From Lophium mytilinum (Eukaryota; Ascomycota; Dothideomycetes; Mytilinidiales; Mytilinidiaceae): DNA of 64,000 nucleotides. Positions 44,725 through 55,639 of this stretch are shown in pieces. Numbering within the stretch: the first letter of the stretch is position 1; every line of letters begins with the position of its first letter. Position numbers and translations under genes: made by a program. Location: contig MU004199.1 in the NCBI GenBank assembly GCA_010093605.1, positions 255,609-319,608 of the forward strand, read 5' to 3'. The notes under the pieces are model-generated. The model was not told the DNA's origin, searched no databases, and was given only the letters and a program-made list of their open reading frames with translations.

Positions 44725-44900
44725 CACGTGCCCTCTAGCTTCGCAGGAGATATCCAGGTATAAAACCCCATCTCCCCATTCCAGAATATCTTTCTTCATG
44801 GAGAGACACCAGGGTCTCGGGGGGAGGAGATCAAAACGACAACCCCAGCACACCATGGAGCAGGGTTGATCAACAAATCGAGAGGGCATGTATTTCAATG
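44725..44900 (+). promoter_or_regulatory. Duplicated promoter-and-start module, weak copy 3
   Basis: CACGTG at 44725-44730, GATATCCAGGTATAAAA with the TATA box at 44759-44765, then GTTGATCAACAAATCGAG at about 44865. Box order and spacing resemble the modules at 33.3 and 41.3 kb, but the start codon is not conserved. Frames downstream (for example MAELRLAILFNHAE near 44897) are short. Confidence 0.35.
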
Positions 44901-45090
44901 GCTGAGTTGCGGCTGGCGATCCTGTTCAACCATGCAGAATGAATACCAATGGACTGGTCTGAAGGAGAGAAAATTGCACTGGATCAGTCGCATGTTGGTG
45001 TTGGATCAACAAGAGACGCTAGATCAGATCATGGGTGGTGTGGGTGGAAGTTGGTCCTCGTACTCCCATGATGTTCAGCGCCGTTCTCAT

Positions 45091-45445
45091 TCAGTGCTCA
45101 GCGGCATTTAGTTGCGAAGGCGCTCTGCGAAATCGTTGTTTGGCGCTGATGTGTTTGATCGTGTGGAACCGGCGCTGCACCCTGCCTCAAGGTAGATATG
45201 AGAGCCCTGTTAGCAAAGGTCTGACCCATCGCATGTATCTACATACTAGTAGAGAATGTGCTATTCCACTTGAATATTCAGCGGCATTCAGTCCCAAAGG
45301 CGCTGCGCGAAATCACTGTTTGGCACTGATGTGTTTGGTCGTGTAGAAACGGCGCTGCACCCTGCCTTGAGCTAGATATGAGAGCCTTGCTAGAAAGGAT
45401 CTGACCCATCGCATGTATATACCAATACAACATGTGCTAGGGGTG
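45091..45445. repeat. Tandem duplication of a 180-bp unit
   Basis: Copy 1 (about 45091-45270) and copy 2 (about 45271-45445) share CAGCGGCATT, GGCGCTSYGCGAAATC, TGATGTGTTTG, GGCGCTGCACCCTGCCT, TAGATATGAGAGCC and CTGACCCATCGCATGTAT. Related short words (TTCAGCGCC) continue to about 45600, so a third, very worn copy may exist. Confidence 0.8.
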
Positions 45446-48235
45446 ATGTACTAGAGACAAAGACTGGGGTGGAGCCAGAAGACGATGAACGCAATGGGCG
45501 CTACTGACGCGAGAGAACTCTCTGCCTGACTCTGTTTACACAGATGTTCAGCGCCGCAAGACGCAGGTATTCAGCGCCACAAGCCGAAGCCGCTCAGCGT
45601 TTCGACCCCTTCTTGATGCTTACCAAACCCTCACGACGCTGCACCATAAGGTCGTCGTGCGCACTTGCGTTCCAGACCACCACCGAGCGTAGTATTCTCC
45701 ATCATCAAACGTTGAAGCAAGCCAACCACTTTCTTCCCCCAGCTACCTCCACCATGATTTCGGAATGTAGAGGTAGTTGACACCAAACACCCCCCAACCA
45801 TTGTAGCTTTCCATGTCGGTTGTTGATAGAAGCCACGCTCCCACCAACAAACTCCAACATTGGCTGTTGCTTTCCAGTGATATGCCCACCGCAGACCAGA
45901 ACATTGAGTCTTCGATCTGAGCAGTTGCACTCCGCTCGATCCACCGACCATCGCTAGGTAGGAGTTCTAGTTTTGATCCTCAAACTAGAGCCCGCCTTGC
46001 TAAACTCGCCCTCCTCCACACCCACCATCAGTCTGACCGCTAGCATGTTCTGCAAGCCCCAAAGGATGAGGTGTCTTGTTCTCTTCCAGCGACGGCCGCC
46101 GGGGGGGTTTTATGCCCAGCCCAGAACCCTGGGGGCGTGACTTTCGCAGAAACACGTGACGTCGGACAGAAAGCACTCGACTCGACCCTTTCTGTGGGCG
46201 GTTTTCAAGCTACTGGTATGCTCCTACAAATCGACCAATCGCTTTGCACGTAACAAACAGTTCGTCACAAATGACAATAACGCAAGAGTAGGATTTTCTA
46301 TAAGGTATTTCGCTTTACCATTCCAGCACATACCCGAATTTCTTGCACTTGTAATGTTGCGCAGGACATCCGCCGCTGTTTCTGGCACATTTAGATGCAG
46401 TTGGTATTCGTGTAGGACGGATCACGACGTCTTCCACATATTCCATAACCAGAGTGGTAGATTCGTCGTAGAACGACGCTGCGTCAAGCCCTGGTGGCGT
46501 GATGAGATCGAAGTCATAGGGTTACGCGCAGGATCAAAGATCAACCGTGGACGAACACGCAAAGAGATCGACCCGGCGCGGCGGAAAAGTTTCCAGCGTG
46601 AGCAAGAACGGGTTATCGGTGGCGGTGGTAGATGCCGAAGGAGCGAGCATTCAGAACATGAGGCCCTGGAACTGACCATAGAGTATGTGGACAACGACAA
46701 ATAAAGTCTAGTGAACGCCAACTGGTCGTTCGTGTCTACCCACCAATCGTTCCCGCCTAATTGGCCATCCTGTATGAAGAACGAGAAAAAACAGACTCCT
46801 AGCTAGGTAGCTTCTCCAGTTCTATCTGTTCTCCTACCTTTGCATCCGCGAGGATACTATCGCTGACGTCTACTCACAGCCTGCACGATATGGTCTCCTC
46901 TTTTCCCTTACAAACATGCGCGAGCAACATTCCGGGTCCAGGAGTCCTCCACTTCGGGTAGAAATAAGAAGACTCACATGCTCCTCGGCTGCACAGCCTC
47001 CTCGCCAGCTCGCCGAAACGCCGCCAAGATGACCCGCTGCAAATGCGCTGCCTACACAGAAGCCCCTACGCTGCGACACCCGCGCGGACACAAACCTACG
47101 AGCGACGGCACGCGGAAGAATGAGATCAAGGGAAGTTACTTGCGCGAATCGAGAAGGAACAACTACGAGGCGTGTTCGGCGAGACTAGCTAACGAGGCCG
47201 CGTATGAGGGAGGGACTTCCAGATCCACGAGCCTGGAGCGACGAGTAGCCGGATGACTAGCAACCTGAGGGTGGGATGGAGAACGCTATGTGATCTCTGT
47301 GGGCGCTGCTCTGTGATTGATTGCGTAGGACGACGCGTGGTGACACAGGGCCTGAATCGGGTGGCAGTCATAGTGTTGCTGCCAACGTCTCGAAGAGCTC
47401 GAGGGAGAGTAGGACGAACAGAAGGATGGAGGGACGAATACAAGAGTTGGAAGAGTATTTCGATCCGCAGATCGAGAGCTCACGTTGTCCTCTTCTCCTC
47501 AACACTCCACACTTCTAAAAAACGGCTAAGAAACACCAACAGCCTACCTACCTACCTCACAGATTCCACATAGCAACAAGAACACAATTTCAACTCGTTA
47601 AACCACTTACCTGTGCCTACACACGAGGCCAAGGCGAGACTTAGACGCGCTGATGAGTTGTCGGAGAGAAAGAAGACAGAACCCTTAGGGTCGCACCATC
47701 CCTCAACCCAACCAACCCAACCAACCCAACCACCCTCCCCAAACGATCATCCCCCAACCTTCCCGTTCCTATCCTACGCCCCCCGCCGCGGCATCCCCCA
47801 GGAACGCATGCACGTCAGACGATCCGGAGAGCTGGCGAGCTGTCCAACCCCTATGCTGGACCCGCAAGGGAGGCCTCGTATGCACTTCCCCCAGACCCCA
47901 TACCGCGCTAGAACCCCACCAGAAGCCCGCTAGAAGAAATCTCTCATGCATCCTTCCTGAATCCTTCCTGCCTACCCGCAATGCGCGCGTGGTTTATGGG
48001 AGCTTGGATGTATGCAAGCAAGGCTTAGGCGATCTCGCATTCCTTCGCGTAGGCGCGTTCGTGTTGGTATCTTCCCGTTTTAGCCATCGGATCAGCGATT
48101 TCGCTTTCAGTTAGTAAAGTAGCTGTGCGTGGAGAGTTGGGATTCCTGGTAGTTAGGTGTTTGCGGTACTTTCACAACATCACCCAGGAACACCGCACGC
48201 TTCGCAGGATCTGAGCTAGCTATGGGAAATGGCAA
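45446..48235. other. Gene-poor stretch
   Basis: Several frames of 60-180 codons overlap on both strands (for example around 46156-46704), but they lack ATG starts or motifs. A CCAACCCAACC microsatellite lies at about 47705-47742. No member of the dispersed core was noticed here. Confidence 0.4.
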
Positions 48236-48459
48236 TCATCGTAAGCGGTTCTTGACGTATTTTTGGGGATGGACGCTGGTATCGCTGTGATTGGCAACTT
48301 CCACCCTTCTAAACATCTGTTTTGCACGGGAGGTATGCGGGACGTCGATCACAATCGCTCCTTCCTGTTTGTTGCTAAATTCAGATACGTTGGATAGCAC
48401 ACGCCCTTCACCTACCAACAACGCTGGACGCTGAATCCGCTCTGACCTCTCGCCGACAT
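48236..48459 (-). CDS. Possible small two-exon gene
   Basis: Exon 1 is 48416-48459 and exon 2 is 48236-48374; the 41-nt intron has GTAGGT and TTTAG ends and keeps phase, giving 60 residues. The second exon looks coding-like (EGAIVIDVPHTSRAKQMFRR). The intron is at the lower size limit for fungi and no family is recognised, so this is tentative. Confidence 0.25.
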
Positions 48460-49566
48460 CGCTACTTCAAGTCAAACGAAGAGTTGCACCTACACCAAAG
48501 CAGCCATCGCATCCCATCCCGGGCGCCCTAACGCTGCATTCGATTCAGCAGCTTGCACAGCATGCCTTGTCCCACGTGGCGCCAGCACGGCGTTGAAGGG
48601 CGTACAAACATGCACCCCTGCTTTATAGCGGCGTGTGTGTGCATTGATCCTCACCGGACAGAAGGCAGACTCCAGCCTCGCGCAGCCCTCAACCTGCGAG
48701 AGCCGGCTACTAGGACCGTGCATGAAGGATGCTGCCTGCATGCAGGTGCTGCTCGACGTACGAAGGCGAAGGTTTAGGCACAGGCAGGCTTCTAGCGCGC
48801 TTCTCCCGCCCTTCCACCATCCTTCGCCATGAATCGGAAAAACCGCGCATTATTCTCTAACGCGGACGGGTGATGCAATCCAGCGCCCCAAACACGCTAC
48901 ACACCAGCACAGTCGGCTATCGTGAGGTTAGTCAGCGCTCTCAGCCCGTCCTCATGCGATAGTGGGGTGAGGAGAGGTGCGGAAGGTGGAGACCCCATGG
49001 CCCAGACCACCTCCCTAAGAGAAGCGCGGAGGCCCCAGCCGTCCCCTCACCGCCTGGGCGCCAACTATCGTGAGATGCCGAGTCAGGGGCGGGTTTGGTG
49101 GAGAGGAAAACGCGCACGTCGGGTTGCCGATTGCAGAAGGCGTCAAGGTAGGGCTGCATTGGGCCTGGGCTTGAGGCTGAAAAGCGCGACACGCGAGTCG
49201 TTGTCGCGCATGAGGCGAGATCGAGGGGGCGCGCTAGAAAGGTTGTGGCGTTGGGGGATACGAGGGAGATACACGAGTACGGTAGGGAAGGTGGCTGGAA
49301 ACAGACCTACGCGAAATGTATTGTACTACATGCTGCAGCAGTAGTGAGGTTTGCTGCGTTGTAGGAGCGCTGAAGGAGTAGGCGAAAACCACGCATCAGA
49401 CGAATCGGCGCAAAGGCTGGATGGTTTGCGGGCTACGGGGTTTTCAGTGGAGCCTGCACACAATTTGTGGGTTTTCGTTTCGTCTTCTCCATGGGGCCCC
49501 GTTGCTGCACCGTGGCTCGATGATTTTTGCAGATTTTCGCTGCTCCACTAAAAATCTCTACGGTGG
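48460..49566. other. Gene-poor GC-rich stretch
   Basis: Many overlapping open frames on both strands, as expected for GC-rich DNA, and none with recognisable motifs. No repeat core found. Confidence 0.35.
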
Positions 49567-49805
49567 CACAGTGGGCGAAGTCCGTGATGTCGGTCAAGGC
49601 ACCAAGGCAGAAACTACTCATCGACCAAAAATCATCAAAGAGCGCTCGAAATTATCAGAAAAAAGTAGTGCATGCAACAAGAGCAGGCTCCTCGAGCACA
49701 TCTAGCTACTTTTTCTTAAGTATTTGACGTTGGTTGCTCTGTTGTGGAGGTGGAAACTCTTGATGCCTTGTTGCCTGACCGACATCACAGACTTCGCCCA
49801 CTGTG
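49567..49805. repeat. Inverted repeat, arms about 44 bp, coding-like
   Basis: Left arm 49567-49610 and right arm 49762-49805 match in inverted orientation with about five differences. Shared boxes are CAGTGGGCGAAGTC, GTGATGTCGGTCA and AAGGCA. Weaker similarity continues into the 150-bp loop. Read outward-in on its own strand, each arm gives QWAKSVMSV followed by Lys or Arg, with one silent difference, so both may come from one gene that was duplicated head to head. Confidence 0.65.
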
Positions 49806-51925
49806 GTGGGTTTGTCGACGCGGAGGAGGGGGAGTCGAGACCTGCGGTTGCTGGGGATCGGGCCGTTTTTCGCAACCTCCTGCCAGGAAGATTCTCTGTT
49901 TTCTGCTCACGAAGAACTCCAACGCCTTCAACGCTCGCAGCCTTTGTAATGCGCCAAGAGTCAGGGTCTACTCGCGGCAGTCGATGACCCTCAGATGCCA
50001 CGTCCGGGCCGAAGTCCGTGGCCGATTCGATGCGTTGCTCGGCAAACGCTGGGCAACGCCACAAACGCGGCAGCGATGCGCTAGAGAGAGTAGAGGATGC
50101 GCCGAGGTTGAGGGCGACCGAGAGTCGCAGGCGAGCTAGAAAGACCCCCCAGATGCACCACTGCACGCAGCCGTCATCGAATCAGAGGATAGTCGGAGTG
50201 AGCATCACGCGCTGGACGCGCCACGCATTCTGTGAGTCTGACAGCTTTCGAAGCACAACCTGCCGATAATTGTCCCAGGAAAAGCGAGTGTTGCGCCTGC
50301 CGCCTTGCTGCAGACCGGAGTACCGACACCGGAAAACTGCCTTGAGACGGGAGACAATGCGACAAACACTGGTCCTGTGCACCTCAAAGAACAGCCACTT
50401 CGTGGACCCACGGACGCGGATAATTGCAATACGCACAGATGATGAGGATTCGCGCAGGATCGCAGGACCCTCGAGGCATCGAGCACGCACGCCCAACATT
50501 AGCGGCTGGGTGATCCCAGGCCGGCGCGGCTAGTGCTGCCACGGAAGGATTCCAGATGCTGGGCACGTCTGGTCTTTCCTGGTGTTTTCGTGGTTCGAGT
50601 TGTCGGCTAGAGCTCCACCGAAGACTCGGGATGGGAACAAAGTCCTCCAATCAGGCTCGCGGGAACGACCCCAGCGCGGCGTCGGTGGTGGCACGACAGC
50701 AACTCTTCGTCGAACGGTTCTAGTTCCGCGTCTGCATCGAGTCTGACGCCGAGCAAAGTCAGCACGCTGGCGTCATCTGCATATCGTGAGGAGGGGACCT
50801 GCGCGTGTGTCGCGCGAACAAGGCTCGCCGTGGTAGTGGCGGGATGCATGAGTCGCAGGCACGCCATTCACCAGGCTCCCGGGGCGTTTCAACGGCTGCG
50901 AGTGGTCGGCTTGCGGCATCGTGTGTTGGGTCTTTCTGGGTGGATGACCTGGTGACTTTCTTGCGAGTCAAAGCGAAAGGGATCTCAGCGAACGAGATTG
51001 CGGCTCAAACGCCCTTCCCCACACCCCGCTGACTTCAGTGGCCCCCGCAGACGCCACGGCGTCATGGCCATGAAAGCCTCGAGGTCAGCACGCGGAGGCG
51101 GCCACGACAAAGCCCACGCGGGGAGCGATGCTTGGAGCGAATTGGCAGGGCGATAAGGAATATGGCGCGGACTTGGGAGTGCTTGGAGTCTGCCCAGCGG
51201 GTGCCGCCCCAGGATCCAGGACTAGGCAGAGCAGCTGGGGATGTGGAGACGGGGACGGGCTGGAGACATGCTGGACACTGGAGAAGGTCTGTGAGGTGTT
51301 GGCTCGACGCAGGGCAACAAGGTGGTGCGGTGAGTGAGCGCTAGCCTTCTCTCTCACGGACTCCCCGAGCAGGCCTCACGTGAGTATCGGCGTCGGGAAT
51401 GCCGCTTCGGGAGCGAGGCCGGCATCGCTCCCGTGCAAGGCGCGCTGAGTTAGGCCGAGTGCAGGCTAGGCAGAGCTGATCGCTGCCGATGCGGTCACAC
51501 CGTTACACCCCGCCTGCAGCTGGTGGCTGTGGCGATCGCTTTAGGGGCATGGAAGGGCATGGCTTCGGGCGGGTGAATGGGTCTTGGCAAATCACAACAC
51601 GGCACTCCGCCTGGGGATCGCAGCCCGAAGAGATGCTGGCCTGTCTGGGGCCGGGCATGCTAGACCGGCATCATCCCTTGCTAGGCGGCCTGGCACAAAG
51701 CTCCTTGGTGAATTGCGCGCAACGTGCGGGGAACCTGCGCGTCGGGGTTGCAGCTCGCACAAGCTCACGCACAAGCCCTGGAGCACAGAAGCTCTGCTGA
51801 GGAACAAGAAGTGATAAACCCGCCGTCGCCCCGGTTTTTGAAGCTCTCCACGACAAGTCTCCCGTCAACACCACACCCTCCCCACATCGCCAAGCTTCGA
51901 CAAGCTCACGTCAAGCGCCGCCGTC
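49806..51925. other. Gene-poor GC-rich stretch before the sugar transporter
   Basis: A minus-strand frame at 50182-50400 (GSTKWLFFEVHRTSVCRI inside) looks coding-like but I cannot assign it. Others are antisense overlaps. The last 100 bp before 51926 are pyrimidine- and CA-rich and should be the transporter leader. Confidence 0.35.
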
Positions 51926-54213
51926 ATGTCCGCCCACGATGCCGACAAGGTCAATGTCGAGAAGAGCGAGCTGTAAGTGCCCGCCTGAAAGCTTGCCGCA
52001 AACCTTGACATTGCTTGCATGCGCGCGACTCGCCCGGACAATCAAGCTGACGGCAATCGCAGGGCCCAAGAGGAGCAGTATAACAATGTCAGCCTCGAGG
52101 AGAAGATGGACATCAACAACAATATCACCGCCAAGTACGTTTTCCCGCGGCTTTATCGCGCCCCATTCGCCGCCGCCCCTCTTTGTCGCGATTCTAACCA
52201 ATCGCATCAGGATCCAGAACCCGCTTGCCCACCTGAGCGTCGAGGAGGTCGTGCACCAGGTCAAGCAGTTCGCCGAGGCCAATGGCTTCGTCGAGGAGGT
52301 CGACCTGCTCGTCAAAGGCGCCCTCGTCGCCAAAGACCCGCCCGCCTTCGAGTCGGTCCCCGGCATCACCGAGGAGGAGAAGCACGCTATCCGCAACGAG
52401 GTCCTGCACAAGTGGCGCCAGCCGCGTCTGCTCTACTTCACCATTATCTTGTGCTCGATTGGCGCTGCCGTCCAGGGATGGTAAGCCACTCCAAATTCTC
52501 CGTCTGTCGCAGAACTGATATAGTGAATAGGGATCAAACTGGTTCCAACGGTGCCAACCTGAGTTTCCCCGATGCGCTCGGTATCCCAGTCGGAGACTTC
52601 TTGGATGACGCAAAGACAATTCCCAACCCGAATGCCTCGCGGAATCAATGGCTGCAGGGTCTAATAAACGCTGGTCCCTACATTGCCTCTGCCTTCATGT
52701 AACTATTCCCCGCCGTGTGTCTTCTTCATAGCTAACAACAACAGTGGCTGCTGGTGCTCTGATCCATTGAACAAATACTTCGGCCGCCGCGGCTGCATCT
52801 TCATCTCTGCCGTCTTCTGTGCCCTTTCTCCCATTGGTGGCGCCTGTGCCCAGACATGGCCCCAACTCCTCGTCACTCGTCTGCTCCTTGGAATTGGCAT
52901 GGGCTGCAAAGGCTCCACTATCCCCATCTTCAGCGCTGAGAACTCGCCTGCCTCCATCCGTGGTGCTCTCGTCATGTCGTGGCAGATGTGGACTGCTTTC
53001 GGTATCTTCCTTGGCACCTGCGCTAACTTGGCCGTCAAGGACACCGGCAAGATCTCCTGGCGTCTGCAATTGGGATCTGCTATGCTTCCGGCCATTCCCC
53101 TCCTGATCGGCATTTACTTCTGTCCTGGTATGCATTCATCCTCATCACTCTTCTCTAGTCTCATTGCTGACTGCGCTAGAATCTCCCCGTTGGTACATCA
53201 AGAATGGCAGGTACAAGAATGCCTACCGCTCGCTGGTCAAGCTCCGCAACGACAAGCTCCAGGCTGCTCGTGACCTCTACTACATCCACGCCCAGCTGGC
53301 CATGGAAGCGTCCCTGATTGAGAAGCCAACTAACTACATCACTCGCTTCATCCAGCTCTTCACCATCCCGCGTGTGCGTCGTGCGACCTTGGCCTCCTTT
53401 ACCGTCATGTTGGCCCAGCAGCTTTGCGGTATCAACATCATCGCCTTCTACTCGTCCACCGTCTTCGAGAATGCCGGCGCCGGCCCCACCGAGTCTCTCC
53501 TCGCCTCCTGGGGCTTCGGTCTAGTCAACTTCGTCTTCGCGTGGCCCGCCATCTGGACCATCGACACTTTCGGCCGCCGCTCCCTGCTCCTTTTCACCTT
53601 CCCACAGATGTGCTGGACCCTGCTCGCCGCCGGTCTGTGCTTCCTGATCCCGTCCTCCAGCAAGGCCCATCTCGGCCTGGTCGCCCTCTTCATCTACCTC
53701 TTCGCTGCCTTCTACTCTCCCGGCGAAGGTCCCGTCCCCTTCACCTACTCCGCCGAAGTCTTCCCGCTCTCCCATCGCGAGGTCGGCATGTCCTGGGCCG
53801 TCGCCACCTGCCTCTTCTGGGCCGCCGTGCTCTCCATCACCTTCCCGCGCATGCTGTCCGCCATGACGCCCACCGGCGCTTTCGGCTTCTACGCCTTCCT
53901 CAACGTCGTCGCCTTCGTCATGATCTTCCTCTTCGTGCCCGAGACTAAGCAGCGCACGCTCGAGGAACTTGACTACATCTTCGCCATCCCGACTAGGCGC
54001 TTCATGAGCCACCAGTGCGGCACCGTGCTGCCGTGGTGGGTCAAGCGCTACGTCTTCCGCCGCAACACCGGCCCTTGCCCCGCGCTGTGGAGCTTCGATG
54101 GCCATCTGGCCGAGGGCGACAAGGACTTCGAGGAGGCGGTTAGGCGCGCGAGTGTGGCGGCTGGCGAGGAGCCGCCGCGGAGGAAGAGCGTGGTGCGGAA
54201 GCTTACTGGTTAA
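51926..54213 (+). CDS. MFS sugar transporter, six exons
   Basis: Exons 51926-51972, 52063-52134, 52211-52480, 52531-52698, 52745-53127 and 53180-54213. The five introns (89, 76, 50, 46 and 52 nt) start with GTAAGT, GTACGT, GTAAGC, GTAACT and GTATGC and end in CAG or TAG; every phase agrees, giving 657 residues. A long cytosolic N-terminus (about 130 residues) precedes TM1 ([20 protein letters not shown]). Sugar-porter signatures are present: [40 protein letters not shown], and [15 protein letters not shown] after TM12. The family moves hexoses, polyols or related sugars with protons across the plasma membrane; the substrate is unknown. The extended N-terminus marks a distinct fungal subgroup and is longer than in typical hexose transporters. 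The C-terminal tail ends in a basic, Ser-containing stretch. Confidence 0.9.
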
Positions 54214-55639
54214 GCGTGTTGATATCGGGAGGTGTGGTTGGCGGACGCGGTTATGACCATTGGGTAGGGATGTCTACGCCTGCATTCTTTGTAGATGGGA
54301 TACCCCTGGATGCGATGCGAGGTGGACGAGAGGGTGCGAGCTGCGCCGATGGAAGATGGTGTGGATACCCCCCTGATGGAACCGGTTGGTTTACGTAACG
54401 ACTAGTTTTCTTTCTCTATGTTATCTCAGCTATAGAGAATCGACAATCATGCTCTACTATCATCTACTGCCCCAAAGTGTTTCTCTTGCTGGAGCTGTTG
54501 TGTCTGAAGTCCTTGTACAGGCAATTGAGAACAGCCTGCATGATATCTCCTCGACATAGTCTAATCCTTCCTTCTATTTCTCTTACCCACTTCAACTTCC
54601 TTCACGTCATCCTTGCATTAGCTGAATTCTTCTTCCTCAGCTAGAGAGGCCAGAACCCCCTTCGGCTAAACAACCTAGACTGTGGCATACACACACCTAT
54701 CCTTTCTCCAGCGAAGTCCTCCCTCGTCCCCTCGCACGCATGAATCTTAGCGTTGCCCTCGGCCCTTCAATTCTTCCGCTTGCTCGACACCTCGCAGAAT
54801 CGACGTGTCACCGCAATCTGCGCCACACGTGACTCTCTAACTAGCTCCTCCTCACCAAGCCCATATCTATCTATTCTCACACCCTCGACCTTTTAAAAAC
54901 TCCGCTACCCTCCACCTCACGAAATACGCATGTCGCTACAATCTGCTCCCCACGTGACTCTACGCACCTTTATCAGTGCTCTGGCGTTAATGGTCTTCCC
55001 TGCCCTCAAACATACCCATTCACGCACCCTCGGTCCTTGCATTCTTCCGGCTTGCGCGACACCACCTCGCAGAATCGACACGCCACCAGAATTCCGCGCG
55101 GCTCACGTGACCTGGATACATAATCCACCCCCCTCTCCACCTCCACCTCTTTCCAGCAGCGTAGAGATCAGGGCCGAGAACGGCAGCATAGCAGAATAGT
55201 GGAAGCACGCGGAATGAGAAAAGATCAGACTGCCTCAATAGCTGGCCTGCGGGATGTATAGTGACGATTGAGACAGGAAAGTGTTGTGTATAGGAGTTTA
55301 GAGCGTGGAAAATGGGGGGTGAGAAAACCCGTGTATATTGATAGTTTTGTATTACGAGGTAAGGGGTTACAAAAGGAAGAAGATACAACGGTAGAAAAGA
55401 AAATACAGGTATATAACAACAACTCCTTTTGTATAATCCCCCTATTCCTATTCCCATTCTGGGTCTTCTCGTATCCAAAACACCCACCCCTCTTCTAGGT
55501 ATGCAAACGCCATAAGGAGATCCGGAGCAGAGTCCTCTATATCAACTCCGATATATCGCCCGGATGGCAAAGAGCACAGGAAAATCCAGATACCGACAAA
55601 GGAAAATCAGCGGTAGCCGCCTCGCCTCGTAATAACTCT
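54214..55639. repeat. Intergenic with three copies of a roughly 95-bp CACGTG repeat
   Basis: Three related blocks end in CACGTGAC at 54826, 54951 and 55104. The first and third share CCTCGGYCCTTSMATTCTTCC, CTCGCAGAATCGAC and CACCRSAAT. The middle copy keeps CTCACGAAATACGCATGTC and TACAATCTGC. CACGTG is the classic site of bHLH regulators. The block may serve the gene on the far side (55640-57754, minus, whose 3' end is nearer) or the transporter, so its target is unclear. No gene between. Confidence 0.55.

Noticed and set aside
44272-44898. 208-codon minus-strand frame overlapping the GDSL gene 3' end
   Set aside because: No ATG at its start, overlaps the conserved Cys-rich exon in antisense, and has no motifs.
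50740-50800. YADD word resembling a reverse-transcriptase catalytic box
   Set aside because: The surrounding sequence has none of the other reverse-transcriptase motifs and the frame is short; four residues are not enough.
53521-54105. 194-codon minus-strand frame
   Set aside because: Antisense shadow of the sugar transporter last exon.
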